Origin: Akkermansiaceae bacterium
GTDB taxonomy: Bacteria > Verrucomicrobiota > Verrucomicrobiia > Verrucomicrobiales > DEV007
NCBI GenBank assembly: GCA_024233085.1
Contig: JACKQC010000010.1
Coordinates: 62,001 to 126,000 of the forward strand
DNA: 64,000 nucleotides
Direction of reading: 5' to 3'
How positions within the stretch are numbered: position 1 is the first letter of the stretch; each line of letters opens with the position of its first letter. The notes below the pieces were generated by a model that did no database searches, was not told the origin of the DNA, and saw only the letters and a program-made list of their open reading frames with translations. A program made the translations under genes and the position numbers. This document shows positions 9,816 to 18,275 of this stretch, piece by piece.

Positions 9816-9900
9816 TTTGGCCTTCAGCCAAACCCGATTTTCACGATCAAAACCCTGGGGCGTTGCCCCAGGCTACGGTGAACGAAGGCCTTCAGCCTTC
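9816..9900 (+). repeat. Hairpin cluster left of the heptamer array
   Basis: Three perfect hairpins: TTTGGC-CTTCA-GCCAAA (9816-9832), CCTGGGGC-GTT-GCCCCAGG (9854-9872) and GAAGGC-CTTCA-GCCTTC (9884-9900). The first and third share the CTTCA loop but have different, self-complementary arms. The first is followed by CGATTTTCACGATCA, and a similar tail follows a related hairpin at 56191-56205. Confidence 0.65.
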
Positions 9901-9953
9901 GGGGGCCAGCGCGAATCTCCCGGCGATCCGGCCGCCTTTCACGCAGGGGGCAG

Positions 9954-10107
9954 TTTTCAGTTTTCAGGTTTCAGGTTTCAGGTTTCGGTCGCCGGTCGCC
10001 GGTCGCCGGTCGCCGGTCGCCGGTCGTCGGTCGTCGGTCGTCGGTCGTCGGTCGTCGGTCGTTGGGCTTCGGGCTTCGGGCTTCGGGCGTTGGCCAACGG
10101 CCAACCT
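9954..10107 (+). repeat. Heptamer tandem repeat (22 consecutive 7-bp units)
   Basis: The register of 7 is unbroken for 154 bp while the unit drifts: TTTTCAG twice, GTTTCAG twice, GTTTCGG, TCGCCGG five times, TCGTCGG five times, TCGTTGG, GCTTCGG three times, GCGTTGG, CCAACGG and CCAACCT. Neighbouring units differ by one or two bases, as expected of a slippage-grown array that kept its period as blocks homogenised. Heptanucleotide short tandem repeats are known from cyanobacteria; this is not a CRISPR array, as it has no spacers. Confidence 0.9.
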
Positions 10108-10172
10108 CACCCTAGCCTGGGGCAACGCCCCAGGAAGGGCCGTGCCGAGCCGGTCGTTGGCTGAAAGCCAAC
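10108..10172 (-). repeat. Inverted hairpin copies right of the heptamer array
   Basis: CCTGGGGC-AAC-GCCCCAGG (10116-10134) is the reverse-complement copy of the element at 9854-9872, and the match extends into the flank (GCTA.GGTGA on the reverse strand). GTTGGC-TGAAA-GCCAAC (10156-10172) resembles the CTTCA-loop hairpins on the left, again inverted. The heptamer array is therefore bracketed by an inverted pair. Confidence 0.6.
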
Positions 10173-10466
10173 CTCACCGCTTCCCGGCAAAACGCCGCCC
10201 GCGGCCACGGCCGATCCTCCGTCGGCGCGGGCCAATGGCGCGGGTCGTGACGCGGCCGTTCCCGCGAACGAAAATGTCCGCCCCGTCGAGAATTGGATGC
10301 GTCCGGGATTGAACCGTCGCACCGTGACGTTGCCGGATGCTCATCCGGTGGCGAGCCCTCGCCTTGCATGGCGCGATTTTCGGGGTGCCAAGGGGACGAA
10401 TCGCGGCTTTGATGATCGATCCGCGCGCGGGTCTCTTTTCGATCCACCAACCGTTCCCCAGACGTC

Positions 10467-11156
10467 ATGTCCGATTCCCCTCCCATCGTCCAGCTCAACG
10501 GTGTCTCGAAGTGGTACGACAGCGATCCGGATCGGCGGGTGCTCGACGGGATCGACCTGGCGATCGCGCCGGGCGAGCGGTTCGCGATCGTGGGGCCGTC
10601 GGGCTGCGGAAAAAGCACGCTCCTGAATATCCTGGGCACTCTCGACCAGCCGAGCGAGGGCGAGGTGCGGGTCGGCGGCGCGGCCCTCGCGGGGATGAAG
10701 GAAAAGGAAATCGCGGCGCTGCGGAGCCGGGAGATCGGGTTCATTTTCCAGCTTCACCACCTGCTGCCGCAATGCACGGCGCTGGAGAATGTGCTGGTGC
10801 CGACGCTGGCGGCGGTGGGAAAGTCGGACGCCCCGGCGGCGGCGGCGGACCGGGCGCGCTCGCTGCTGGAGCGGGTCGGCCTGGGCGACAAGGCGGACAG
10901 CCGGCCGGCGCGGCTCTCGGGCGGCGAACGCCAGCGGGTGGCGGTGGTGCGGGCGCTCATCAACCGGCCGCGGCTGCTGCTGGCGGACGAGCCGACGGGC
11001 GCGCTGGACGAGGAAAACGCGGCGCGTCTGGTCGAGTTGCTGATCGAATTGAACGAGTCCGAAAATCTGGCGCTGGTGATGGTGACGCACGATGGCGACC
11101 TGGCGCGCAAGCTGGGCGATGTGCGCAGTCTGAAGGGCGGGCGCTTCGCCGCGTGA
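10467..11156 (+). CDS. ABC transporter ATP-binding protein, LolD/MacB type
   Basis: 229 residues with all nucleotide-binding motifs: Walker A GPSGCGKST at 43-51, signature LSGGE at 150-154, Walker B LLLADEP at 170-176 and the H-loop histidine at 208. Length and sequence style match the LolD/FtsE/MacB class of ATPases that power mechanotransmission-type exporters or lipoprotein release rather than import. The permease gene begins 58 bp downstream on the same strand, so the two form one transporter. No Shine-Dalgarno sequence precedes the ATG; the upstream bases are C-rich. Substrate unknown: lipoprotein trafficking is possible, but no LolA- or LolC-specific feature is visible. Confidence 0.9.
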   Translation: MSDSPPIVQLNGVSKWYDSDPDRRVLDGIDLAIAPGERFAIVGPSGCGKSTLLNILGTLDQPSEGEVRVGGAALAGMKEKEIAALRSREIGFIFQLHHLLPQCTALENVLVPTLAAVGKSDAPAAAADRARSLLERVGLGDKADSRPARLSGGERQRVAVVRALINRPRLLLADEPTGALDEENAARLVELLIELNESENLALVMVTHDGDLARKLGDVRSLKGGRFAA

Positions 11157-11214
11157 GGGGACGGCCGATTTTCTTATTCCCCGGAAATCCGAACCGCGAC
11201 AATCCTTTCCCACG

Positions 11215-14200
11215 ATGCTCCGACTCATCCTCCGTTCCCTGTGGCACTATCGCGGCCTGAATCTGGCGGTGCTGGCGGGGGTGGCGCTGACGTCGGCGAT
11301 CCTCAGCGGGGCGCTGGTGGTCGGGGATTCGGTGAAGGAGAGTCTGCGGCGCAACGCGGCGGCCCGGCTCTCGGGCGCGGGTCCGGTGCTGACGGGCGGG
11401 GACCGGCTTTTCACGGCGGGTCTGGCGGCGGCCACAGCGAGGGGCTTGCCGGCGGGCTCGGCGGCGGAGGTGGCGCCGCTGTTGCAGTTGCGCGGGACGG
11501 CGACGATCCAGGGCGGAGGCCGACGGCTCAACGGGGTGCAGATCGTGGGGGTCACGGAGGCTTTCTGGAAGCTGGGAAACGCGGGCGGGCCTCCGGCCGG
11601 GGTCGCGGACAAGGGGGACGACTGGTTCGCGGTCAACGAGGCGGCTGCGAGCCGGCTCGGGGCGGGGGCGGGCGACCGGGTGGTGCTGCGGCTGGAAAAA
11701 CCGGGGGCGCTCTCGCGCGACGCGCCGCTCTCGGGCGAGTCGGAGCAGACGATCCCGATCACGGGCACGGTGGACGGGGTGGTCGACGCGGAGCATTTCG
11801 GGCGCTACTCGCTGAAGGCGGAGCAGGTGCCGGTGGCGACGGTCTTTCTGCCGCTGGAGCGGCTGCAACTCGCGATCGAGCGCGAGGGGGTGGCCAATGT
11901 GCTGCTGGCCCCTGCGGGAACGGACGCGGGCGTCTTCGGCGAGGCGGTCCACGAGGCCTGGACGCTGGCCGACGCGGAGCTGAATCTGGCCCGGGTCGGC
12001 CCGGAGGGGTCGCTGTGGCAACTGTCGACGGCGCGCGTCTTTCTGGAACCGGAGCTGCGGAAAAAGGCGGAGGCGATCGCGGGCGACCGCGCGGACGGGG
12101 TGCTGACCTACCTGGTCAACGAGATCCGGCAGGGCGACCGGGCGACGCCCTACTCGATGGTGGCGGCGACGGGCCACCGGGCGAACGGGATCGTCCCCGC
12201 CGACCTGCGGCCGAACGAGATCGTGGTCACCGACTGGCTGGCGGAGGACCTGAACCTGCGCAACGGCGACGCGGTGCACCTTTCCTACTTCGTCGTGGAC
12301 CGGGGTCGCCGGATGCGGGAGGAGAAGACGGAATTCACGGTCCGCGCCGTGGCGCCGATCGACCAGCCGCAGGTGGAGGCGTCGTGGACGCCGGAGTTTC
12401 CGGGGGTTTTCGAGGTGGACTCGCTGGACGCGTGGGAGCCGGGCATCCCGATCGACAAGGAGCGCATCCGGAAAAAGGACGACGAATACTGGAACGAATA
12501 CCGCACGACGCCGAAGGCTTTCATCCGTCTCGAATCGGGCCGGAAACTGTGGGCGAACCGCTTCGGCGACACGACGTCGCTGCGATTTCCGGCGGACTCG
12601 ATCTCGGCGGAGGAATTCGCGGCGAAGCTGAAAGGGTCGGTGTCGCTGGGGGACCTGGGCTGGGCGCTGCGCGATCCGCGGGCGGAGGCGGCGGCGGCGG
12701 TGGGCGATTCGTTCGACTTCGGGCAGTTGTTCGCCTACATGAGTTTTTTCCTGATCGTGGCGGCTTTGACTCTGACGGGGCTGGTGTTTGTCTTCGGGAT
12801 CGAACAGCGGGCGACGCAGATCGGGCTGCTGATGGCGACGGGATTTCCGGCGGGCACGGTGCGGCGGATGTTTCTGCTGGAGTCGGGGCTGCTCGCGGTG
12901 CTGGGCGCGGGGCTGGGACTGGCGGGCGGCTGGGTTTACACAAAGCTGGCGCTGCTGGGCATGGCGGGCGCGTGGCGGGCGGCGGCGACGGGCATCGCCT
13001 TTGTCTATGACCTCCGGCCGGCGAGCCTGGCGATCGCTTTCGGGATCACGGTGCTGATGGCGCTGGGCGTGGTGTGGTTCGCCAGCCGGCTGGTGACCCG
13101 GGTGCAGCCCGGCCATCTCATCGCGGGCGGCGACGCCATCGCGGCGGAGACCGGTCGCGCCCGGAAGGTGACGGGGACCTGGAGTTTTCGGATCGGCGCG
13201 GTGTCGCTGCTGGGCGGCCTGGGCTGTCTTTTCGCGCCGAAAGCGCCGGGCACGATGGCCGAGCAGGGCCTGTTTTTCGGCGCGGGCTTTCTGCTGACGG
13301 CGGCGGGCGTGTGCGCCTGCGCCCTGGGATTTCGCCTGCTGGAACGGCCGCGGCCGGGGCTCCCGACTCTCGGCTCCCTGGCCCGGCGGAACGCCCTGCG
13401 GCGCAAGGGCCGCAGCCTGGCGGTGATCGGCCTGATGGCGGCCGGGGTCTTCATGGTGACGGCGATCAATTCCTTCCGACTCGAGGGGGAACGCGGCGCC
13501 GGACGGCGCGGGTCGGGCACGGGCGGCTTCGCCTACGTGGGCGAAACGACGCTTCCGGTCTACGAGGATCTCAATTCCGCCCAGGGTCGGGAAAAATACG
13601 GCCTCGACGCCCGGGGCGACTGGCGCACGGTGCAATTCCGCGTCAGCGACGGCGACGACGCGAGCTGTCTGAATCTCAACCGCGCCCAGCGGCCCCGCCT
13701 GATGGCCGCCGACAGCGCCGCGCTGGCGACGCTGAATCCCTTCGCCTTCTCCGGGCTGGCGAAAAAGCCGGCCGCCGGCCAATCGCCGTGGTCTCTGCTG
13801 ACGCCGGGCGAGGACGCGGCCGCGACCGGAGAGGCGGGTTTCCCCGTGTTTCCCGGCATGATCGACATGAACACCGCGACCTACGCCCTGAAAAAGGGGC
13901 TGGGCGACGTGGTCGAGTACGAGGCCGCCAGCGGCAAACGCTTCGGGGTGCGGCTCGTCGGAATGTTGCGGACATCGATCCTGCAGGGCTGCCTCGTGAT
14001 CGACGAGGCGGCGTTCGTCTCGCAGTTTCCCGACGCGGGCGGCTACCGGTATTTCCTGCTCGACGCGCCCTCACCGGAGGCGGCGGCCCCGGTCGCGGAG
14101 CAATTGACGCGCATGCTGGGCGATCGCGGCCTGCAGATGTTGCCCGCCTGGGAGCGGCTGAACGAGTTCAACGCCGTGCAGAACACCTACCTGAGCATCT

Positions 14201-14565
14201 TCTCGACGCTCGGCGGTCTGGGTCTGCTGCTCGGCACGGTGGGTCTGGCCGTCGTGGTGGGGCGCAATGTGCTGGAACGCCGCGGCCAGCTCGGCCTCAT
14301 GCGGGCGGTCGGATTCACCCGCGACCGGCTGGCGCGACTCGTGCTGGGCGAGCATTGGTTTCTCCACGCGCTGGGCGTGATCCTCGGCGTGGCCACCGCC
14401 GCCGTGGCCGTGGCGCCGAAGCTTTTCTCCAAGGCCGGCGACCTGCCGACCGGCCTGCTCGCGGGGGTCAACGGCGCCATCCTCGCGGGCGGGTTGCTTT
14501 TCTGCTGGCTCGCGGCAAAGATCGTGCTGCGCGGTCCGCTGATCGACGCCCTGCGCTCCGAATGA
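11215..14565 (+). CDS. Double FtsX/MacB-like ABC permease
   Basis: 1,116 residues. A first membrane segment at about 15-38 precedes a long periplasmic domain (about 40-500) typical of MacB_PCD proteins. An FtsX membrane block follows (about 505-630), then further membrane segments, a second periplasmic stretch (about 760-985) and a C-terminal FtsX block (about 990-1110) with 'LGLMRAVGFTRDRL', which parallels 'IGLLMATGFPAGTV' in the first block. It is thus an internal duplication carrying two permease halves on one chain, about 2.5 times the length of a LolC/E subunit. It should pair with the ATPase encoded just upstream. The last bases of the operon lead into a secreted protein gene 39 bp away. 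Confidence 0.85.
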   Translation: MLRLILRSLWHYRGLNLAVLAGVALTSAILSGALVVGDSVKESLRRNAAARLSGAGPVLTGGDRLFTAGLAAATARGLPAGSAAEVAPLLQLRGTATIQGGGRRLNGVQIVGVTEAFWKLGNAGGPPAGVADKGDDWFAVNEAAASRLGAGAGDRVVLRLEKPGALSRDAPLSGESEQTIPITGTVDGVVDAEHFGRYSLKAEQVPVATVFLPLERLQLAIEREGVANVLLAPAGTDAGVFGEAVHEAWTLADAELNLARVGPEGSLWQLSTARVFLEPELRKKAEAIAGDRADGVLTYLVNEIRQGDRATPYSMVAATGHRANGIVPADLRPNEIVVTDWLAEDLNLRNGDAVHLSYFVVDRGRRMREEKTEFTVRAVAPIDQPQVEASWTPEFPGVFEVDSLDAWEPGIPIDKERIRKKDDEYWNEYRTTPKAFIRLESGRKLWANRFGDTTSLRFPADSISAEEFAAKLKGSVSLGDLGWALRDPRAEAAAAVGDSFDFGQLFAYMSFFLIVAALTLTGLVFVFGIEQRATQIGLLMATGFPAGTVRRMFLLESGLLAVLGAGLGLAGGWVYTKLALLGMAGAWRAAATGIAFVYDLRPASLAIAFGITVLMALGVVWFASRLVTRVQPGHLIAGGDAIAAETGRARKVTGTWSFRIGAVSLLGGLGCLFAPKAPGTMAEQGLFFGAGFLLTAAGVCACALGFRLLERPRPGLPTLGSLARRNALRRKGRSLAVIGLMAAGVFMVTAINSFRLEGERGAGRRGSGTGGFAYVGETTLPVYEDLNSAQGREKYGLDARGDWRTVQFRVSDGDDASCLNLNRAQRPRLMAADSAALATLNPFAFSGLAKKPAAGQSPWSLLTPGEDAAATGEAGFPVFPGMIDMNTATYALKKGLGDVVEYEAASGKRFGVRLVGMLRTSILQGCLVIDEAAFVSQFPDAGGYRYFLLDAPSPEAAAPVAEQLTRMLGDRGLQMLPAWERLNEFNAVQNTYLSIFSTLGGLGLLLGTVGLAVVVGRNVLERRGQLGLMRAVGFTRDRLARLVLGEHWFLHALGVILGVATAAVAVAPKLFSKAGDLPTGLLAGVNGAILAGGLLFCWLAAKIVLRGPLIDALRSE

Positions 14566-14604
14566 CCGCGCGCCCGCGCTCCCGATCCGACTCGTCCCCC
14601 CGCC

Positions 14605-15333
14605 ATGAAGCGTCTCCGATTTTCGCTCCCCTTCCCCGCCGTGCTGCTGCTGCTGCTGGCCGGCCTTGGCGCCGCCGTGGCCGAGGGGGACAAGAAGAAA
14701 ACCGAGGAGGAAAAAAAACCGGCCGCGCCCCCCGATCCGAACCTCGTCATCAAGATCGATTTCGAAGCCGCCGAAGCCGGCGCGGTGCCGGACGCCCTCA
14801 CCGTCATGGACGGCGAATGGTCCGTCGCCGAGATCGACGGCGGGAAAGCCCTGCGGCTCGCTCCGGCGCCGCTTTCCGAAAGCGCCGTGCAGCTCGGCGC
14901 CTCGCAGAAAGGCGGCGGCGTCATCACCGCCCGCATTCGGGCCGAGGCGGGAAAGCGCAGCCACCCGCGCTTCGGCGTCGCCCTGCACGGGTTGGCGGGC
15001 TTTCGCCTGCGCCTCGTGCCCGCCCGGAAAACGATCGAGCTGTCCAAGGGCGACGACATTCTCGAGACCGCGCCCCACGACTGGAAGAAGAACGGGTGGG
15101 TTCGCCTCGAGCTGACCGTCCGCGAAAAAGGGGAAGAAGCCTGGACCGTCGAAGGCCGCGCCTGGAACGAAGGAAAGCCGCGACCCGAGAAACCGCAAAT
15201 CGTCCACGAGGCGACCGGCGTCAAGCTTAGCGGCAAGGGATCCGTGGTCGGAACGCCCTACACGGGGCTGCCGATCTTCTACGACGACATCGAGATTCGG
15301 AAAACCGGCGCGCCCCCGGAAGACGCCCCATAG
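14605..15333 (+). CDS. Secreted LamG/concanavalin-like protein of unknown function
   Basis: 242 residues: signal peptide 1-26, a charged KKKTEEEKK linker, then a beta-rich domain containing 'KIDFE', 'VMDGEWSV', 'FGVALHG', 'FRLRLVP' and 'WVRLELTVRE'. This series is typical of jelly-roll domains that measure or bind carbohydrate (LamG or 3-keto-disaccharide hydrolase-like). No catalytic residues can be assigned. It lies 39 bp after the permease gene on the same strand and is probably co-transcribed, so it may be a periplasmic partner or a cargo of that exporter. It converges on the FHA gene with only 24 bp between the stops. Confidence 0.6.
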   Translation: MKRLRFSLPFPAVLLLLLAGLGAAVAEGDKKKTEEEKKPAAPPDPNLVIKIDFEAAEAGAVPDALTVMDGEWSVAEIDGGKALRLAPAPLSESAVQLGASQKGGGVITARIRAEAGKRSHPRFGVALHGLAGFRLRLVPARKTIELSKGDDILETAPHDWKKNGWVRLELTVREKGEEAWTVEGRAWNEGKPRPEKPQIVHEATGVKLSGKGSVVGTPYTGLPIFYDDIEIRKTGAPPEDAP

Positions 15334-15357
15334 TCCGGGGACGACCAGCCGGAGCGG

Positions 15358-15966
15358 TCACCCGAAGTTGAGCTTCTTCGGACCGCCGCCCTCCTCGTCG
15401 GGGGAGGGATTCGGTTTGACGGGCGCCGCGATCGGTTTGGCCGGCGCGCCGGGAGGCGCCAGCTTTCGCACCACCGGAAGCGGCCCCTTGGCGGGCGACG
15501 CGGCCGCCGGCACGGCGGGTTTCGCCGGAGACGCGGCGGCGGGTTTCGCCGGGGCCACCGCGGCGGGCGATTTTTTCAGCACCACGGTGGGCGTGGATGG
15601 CTCCGGCTTGGCGATCTTGACAGCCGGACGCGCCACCACCGCGACCGCGACCGGCGCCTGAGGCTCCTCGGCGGACTCGACGCGGAAAGCGCCCTTCACC
15701 CGTTCGCCGATCAGAAAAGTTTCGCCGCCGAGCAGCGGGCATTCGGTGATCCGGCTCCCATTGACACGGGTTCCGTTGGTCGAGCCCAGATCCTTCACCC
15801 GGTAGCCTCCCTCCGCCGCGACAAACTCCAGATGACGCGAGGATACCTCGGGCACCTTGAGGACGATATCGTTGGTGGCGGCGCGGCCCAGGGTGACCGA
15901 CGCGCCCTCGAGAGGATGCTCGACGGTCGCGCCTTCGGGGAGAACCAGACTGAGGACAAATTTCAT
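15358..15966 (-). CDS. FHA-domain protein with proline/alanine-rich tail
   Basis: 202 residues from MKFVLSLVLP; the frame is open further upstream but the FHA fold begins right here. The phosphothreonine-binding signature is intact: G27-R28, S43-R44-H45 and N64-G65 in 'STNGTRVNG'. After about residue 95 the chain is a low-complexity tail of Ala, Pro and Lys ('AAASPAKPAVP'), probably disordered. FHA domains read phosphothreonine on partner proteins, so a Ser/Thr kinase should exist; the kinase-like and PP2C genes at 57983-59318 are in the window but not adjacent. It is last in the minus-strand run starting at 19688. Cytoplasmic. Confidence 0.85.
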   Translation of the reverse strand: MKFVLSLVLPEGATVEHPLEGASVTLGRAATNDIVLKVPEVSSRHLEFVAAEGGYRVKDLGSTNGTRVNGSRITECPLLGGETFLIGERVKGAFRVESAEEPQAPVAVAVVARPAVKIAKPEPSTPTVVLKKSPAAVAPAKPAAASPAKPAVPAAASPAKGPLPVVRKLAPPGAPAKPIAAPVKPNPSPDEEGGGPKKLNFG

Positions 15967-16062
15967 GGGGGAAAAATTTCGGAGCGCTCCACCGCCAAGC
16001 CGAGGCTTATTCTGCCTTTTCGGGGTCCCGGGAGTCAAGCAAAACGGCGCGCCAACCGCCCT

Positions 16063-17478
16063 TCACGCGGCATCGGGCTTCTTTTTCGCCTTGTTCTTGT
16101 TCTTCCCTTTGGCGCCCGCGCCGCCTTTTGGTTTTTGAGGATCGGCGTCGGCGACTTCGGGCACCGGTTTGTCGGCGAGAATATCCAGGAGCCGTTTCTT
16201 CGCCTCGACCACTTCCGGATCGGTCGAATCGGTCACCTCGCGGTAATTCGTGCCGTCGCGCGAGTCGCCGCAGTCGAAGAGGCGGCCGAAATCGGACGGC
16301 GAATTGTCCTCCAGCAGCCAGCGTTCGGTCCGGAGCACGCGCTTCCCGCCGAGCGGCGCGTATACCCACTCGCGCCCCTGGAACGGCTCGCCCCGAAGCA
16401 ACGGCGCGAAACTCCTGCCGTCGATAATGTGCCCCTCCGGCAGGCCGATGCCGGCGAAGTCGGCGATGGTCGGCACGACATCCGACGTGTCGCACAGCTC
16501 CATTGTCAGCCCGACCGGTTTCACGACACCCGGGCAATTCACGATCATCGGCACCCGCGCCCCCAGCTCGGTCGTCCGGGCCTTGCCGTTGCCCTCGGTT
16601 CCGTTGTCGCCGACGAAGAGCACGACCGTTTTCTCCCTCAAACCGTTCGCCTCCAGGGCGTCGACGATTCGGCCCACGATCTTGTCCGTGTACTCCACGT
16701 TGGCGCGATAGTTCGCCTTGCTGTGCTTGAAACGATCCTCGCCCGGCTTCAGCGAATCCGGCGTCGGCATCCAGACCGAATGGGTCAGTGCCATCGGGTA
16801 ATACACGAAGAAGGGCTTGTCCTTTTTCCGGGAGAGAAAGTCGACGATAAAATCGCAAAACAGATCGGGCCCGTAGTCGTCGATCGCGGTCGGGACATAC
16901 TCGCCGTTTTTCACGATGCTGGGATGCCAGTAGCGCGACGTCTTGCCGCCGGCCTTGCCCTCCCAGCCGCCGGTGTGCTTGACGCCCTCGGGCAGGTTCT
17001 GCGTGTAGGCCCACATGCAATACTCGTCGAATCCGCACTCGCGAATCAGGGTGGGCAGCCGGCCGCTGAGCTGCCATTTGCCCGCGAGCGCGGTGGCGTA
17101 ACCTTCCCTCTGAAAAATCCGGCCAAAGGTCAGGTGGCTCGCGATGTTGTCCTCGTTCTCGTCGGCCACCTTCGGTCCGCCGGGCCGGTTGGGAAACTGG
17201 AAGACACCCGTGCGATGCCCGTACTGCCCGGTCATGATCTGAAACCGCGTCGGGTGGCAGATCGGAGGCGTGTAGCAGGTGGCGAATTGCGCGCCCGACT
17301 TCGCCAGCGCGTCCAGCCGGGGCGTCCGGTGCTCGGGATGGCCGTAGCATCCCAGCTCGCCCGACCCCATGTCGTCGACGAGGATGACGATGATATTAAG
17401 TCGCTCCTCCGCCGCGGCGGCGGGTGTCAGCGCGGCGGCGAAGAGGGCGAAGGCGGCGAACCAGGCGGGCGTTTTCAT
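16063..17478 (-). CDS. Exported type I sulfatase (arylsulfatase family)
   Basis: 471 residues with a signal peptide (1-23). The alkaline-phosphatase-superfamily sulfatase domain shows the metal-binding VDDMG at 34-38 and the formylglycine motif C74-H-P-T-R78, whose cysteine must be oxidised by a sulfatase-maturating enzyme. Sulfatases of this kind remove sulfate esters from polysaccharides or glycosaminoglycans and are numerous in this bacterial group. The C-terminus ends in a Lys-rich stretch (KGKNKNKAKKK), which is unusual. The start follows the SDR stop by only 13 bp, so the two are co-transcribed. The substrate cannot be told from sequence. Confidence 0.9.
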   Translation of the reverse strand: MKTPAWFAAFALFAAALTPAAAAEERLNIIVILVDDMGSGELGCYGHPEHRTPRLDALAKSGAQFATCYTPPICHPTRFQIMTGQYGHRTGVFQFPNRPGGPKVADENEDNIASHLTFGRIFQREGYATALAGKWQLSGRLPTLIRECGFDEYCMWAYTQNLPEGVKHTGGWEGKAGGKTSRYWHPSIVKNGEYVPTAIDDYGPDLFCDFIVDFLSRKKDKPFFVYYPMALTHSVWMPTPDSLKPGEDRFKHSKANYRANVEYTDKIVGRIVDALEANGLREKTVVLFVGDNGTEGNGKARTTELGARVPMIVNCPGVVKPVGLTMELCDTSDVVPTIADFAGIGLPEGHIIDGRSFAPLLRGEPFQGREWVYAPLGGKRVLRTERWLLEDNSPSDFGRLFDCGDSRDGTNYREVTDSTDPEVVEAKKRLLDILADKPVPEVADADPQKPKGGAGAKGKNKNKAKKKPDAA

Positions 17479-17491
17479 GCGATTCGGATCT

Positions 17492-18223
17492 CTACTCCCG
17501 GTCCCCGGCAAAGTCACGATCCTTCAGCGAACGGAGGACGAGTTCCCGCGTGACACAGGCATCGTCCTGGGCCAGCACGGCGACAATGGCGTCCGCGACC
17601 TGCGCGGGAGTCAGGAAATCGCCCACCGGCATCTCGCGATCGACCGCCGCGTCCCAGAAACCCGTGTCCACCCCGCCGGGCAGGATGGCGGTGACGGCGA
17701 CGCCGAGCGGCGCGGCCTCCTCGGCGAGGGCCTGGGTAAAACCACGCAGGCCCCACTTCGTCGCGCAATAGAAGGACTCGGTCGGAATGCCCCGCAACGC
17801 GGCGGTCGAAATGACATTCACGATGCGGCCGCGTCCGGCGGCCGCGAAATGGCGCAGGGCGACCTGGCAGCCAAAGACCGCGCCCTTCAGGTTGACGTCG
17901 GTCATCAGATCGAGGTCGTCCTCCGTGTAGTCGGTCACCCGGCGATGGCGGGCGAGGCCGGCGTTGTTCACCCACGCGTCGAGAGGGCCCCATCTGGCGG
18001 TCGCGGCGCCGGCGGCGGCCTCGAGTTGGGCGAGGAATCGCACGTCGGCCACCGCGATCGCGACCCGGTCGGAGGGCAGGCCCGTCGCGGCCTCCTCGAG
18101 CGCGGCGGCGTCGGCGTCGGCCATCAGCACCCGCCCGCCCTCCCGGCACAGGCGCCCGGTCAGGGCGAGCCCGATGCCGCGGGCGGCGCCGGTGACCAGG
18201 GTGACGGAGCCGGAAAGGGTCAT
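17492..18223 (-). CDS. Short-chain dehydrogenase/reductase (SDR)
   Basis: 243 residues from MTLSGSVTLV. Classical SDR hallmarks are present: dinucleotide-binding TGAARGIG at 11-18, NNAG at 86-89, catalytic S139, and Y152-C-A-T-K156. An acidic residue after the second beta strand ('MADAD') favours NAD over NADP (inference). The 22-bp-phased repeat lies directly upstream (18225-18265), between this gene and the preceding sulfatase gene. Lying between two sulfatase genes suggests a role in oxidising or reducing a sugar released by them, but no substrate can be assigned. Confidence 0.85.
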   Translation of the reverse strand: MTLSGSVTLVTGAARGIGLALTGRLCREGGRVLMADADAAALEEAATGLPSDRVAIAVADVRFLAQLEAAAGAATARWGPLDAWVNNAGLARHRRVTDYTEDDLDLMTDVNLKGAVFGCQVALRHFAAAGRGRIVNVISTAALRGIPTESFYCATKWGLRGFTQALAEEAAPLGVAVTAILPGGVDTGFWDAAVDREMPVGDFLTPAQVADAIVAVLAQDDACVTRELVLRSLKDRDFAGDRE

Positions 18224-18224
18224 C

Positions 18225-18265
18225 GAGTCAACAGGGTTAGGTCCGAGAGTCAACAGGGTTGGGTC
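18225..18265 (+). repeat. 22-bp-phased palindrome array, locus 3 (two units)
   Basis: Two direct copies are centred at 18234 and 18256, 22 bp apart, both with the AGG loop on the plus strand. They fill the 52-bp gap between the sulfatase stop at 18276 and the SDR start at 18223. Confidence 0.85.
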
Positions 18266-18275
18266 GGAAACGGGC

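Larger units (their letters stand above)
9305..10466. other. 1.16-kb noncoding repeat-rich region
   Basis: No open frame with codon structure or homology is visible. 9305-9520 holds nothing I recognise. 9521-9590 is a three-unit 22-bp-phased repeat. 9650-9900 and 10087-10185 hold a series of perfect hairpins, and 9954-10107 is a heptamer tandem array. 10186-10466 is plain GC-rich sequence preceding the ABC transporter operon; I see no tRNA, riboswitch or clear promoter. Confidence 0.7.

Noticed and set aside
9954..10107. Possible CRISPR array
   Set aside because: The repeats are 7 bp long and directly adjacent, with no spacers, and no cas genes are in the window. The 22-bp-phased arrays also lack spacers, having only a 3-bp gap between units.
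10960..13782. Long arginine-rich open frame on the minus strand (940 codons)
   Set aside because: It lies antisense to the clear ABC ATPase and FtsX permease genes and has the Arg/Pro/Gly/Ala composition produced by GC-rich codons read in the wrong frame. The same holds for other long Arg-rich frames, such as minus strand 287-1996 and plus strand 1474-3525.
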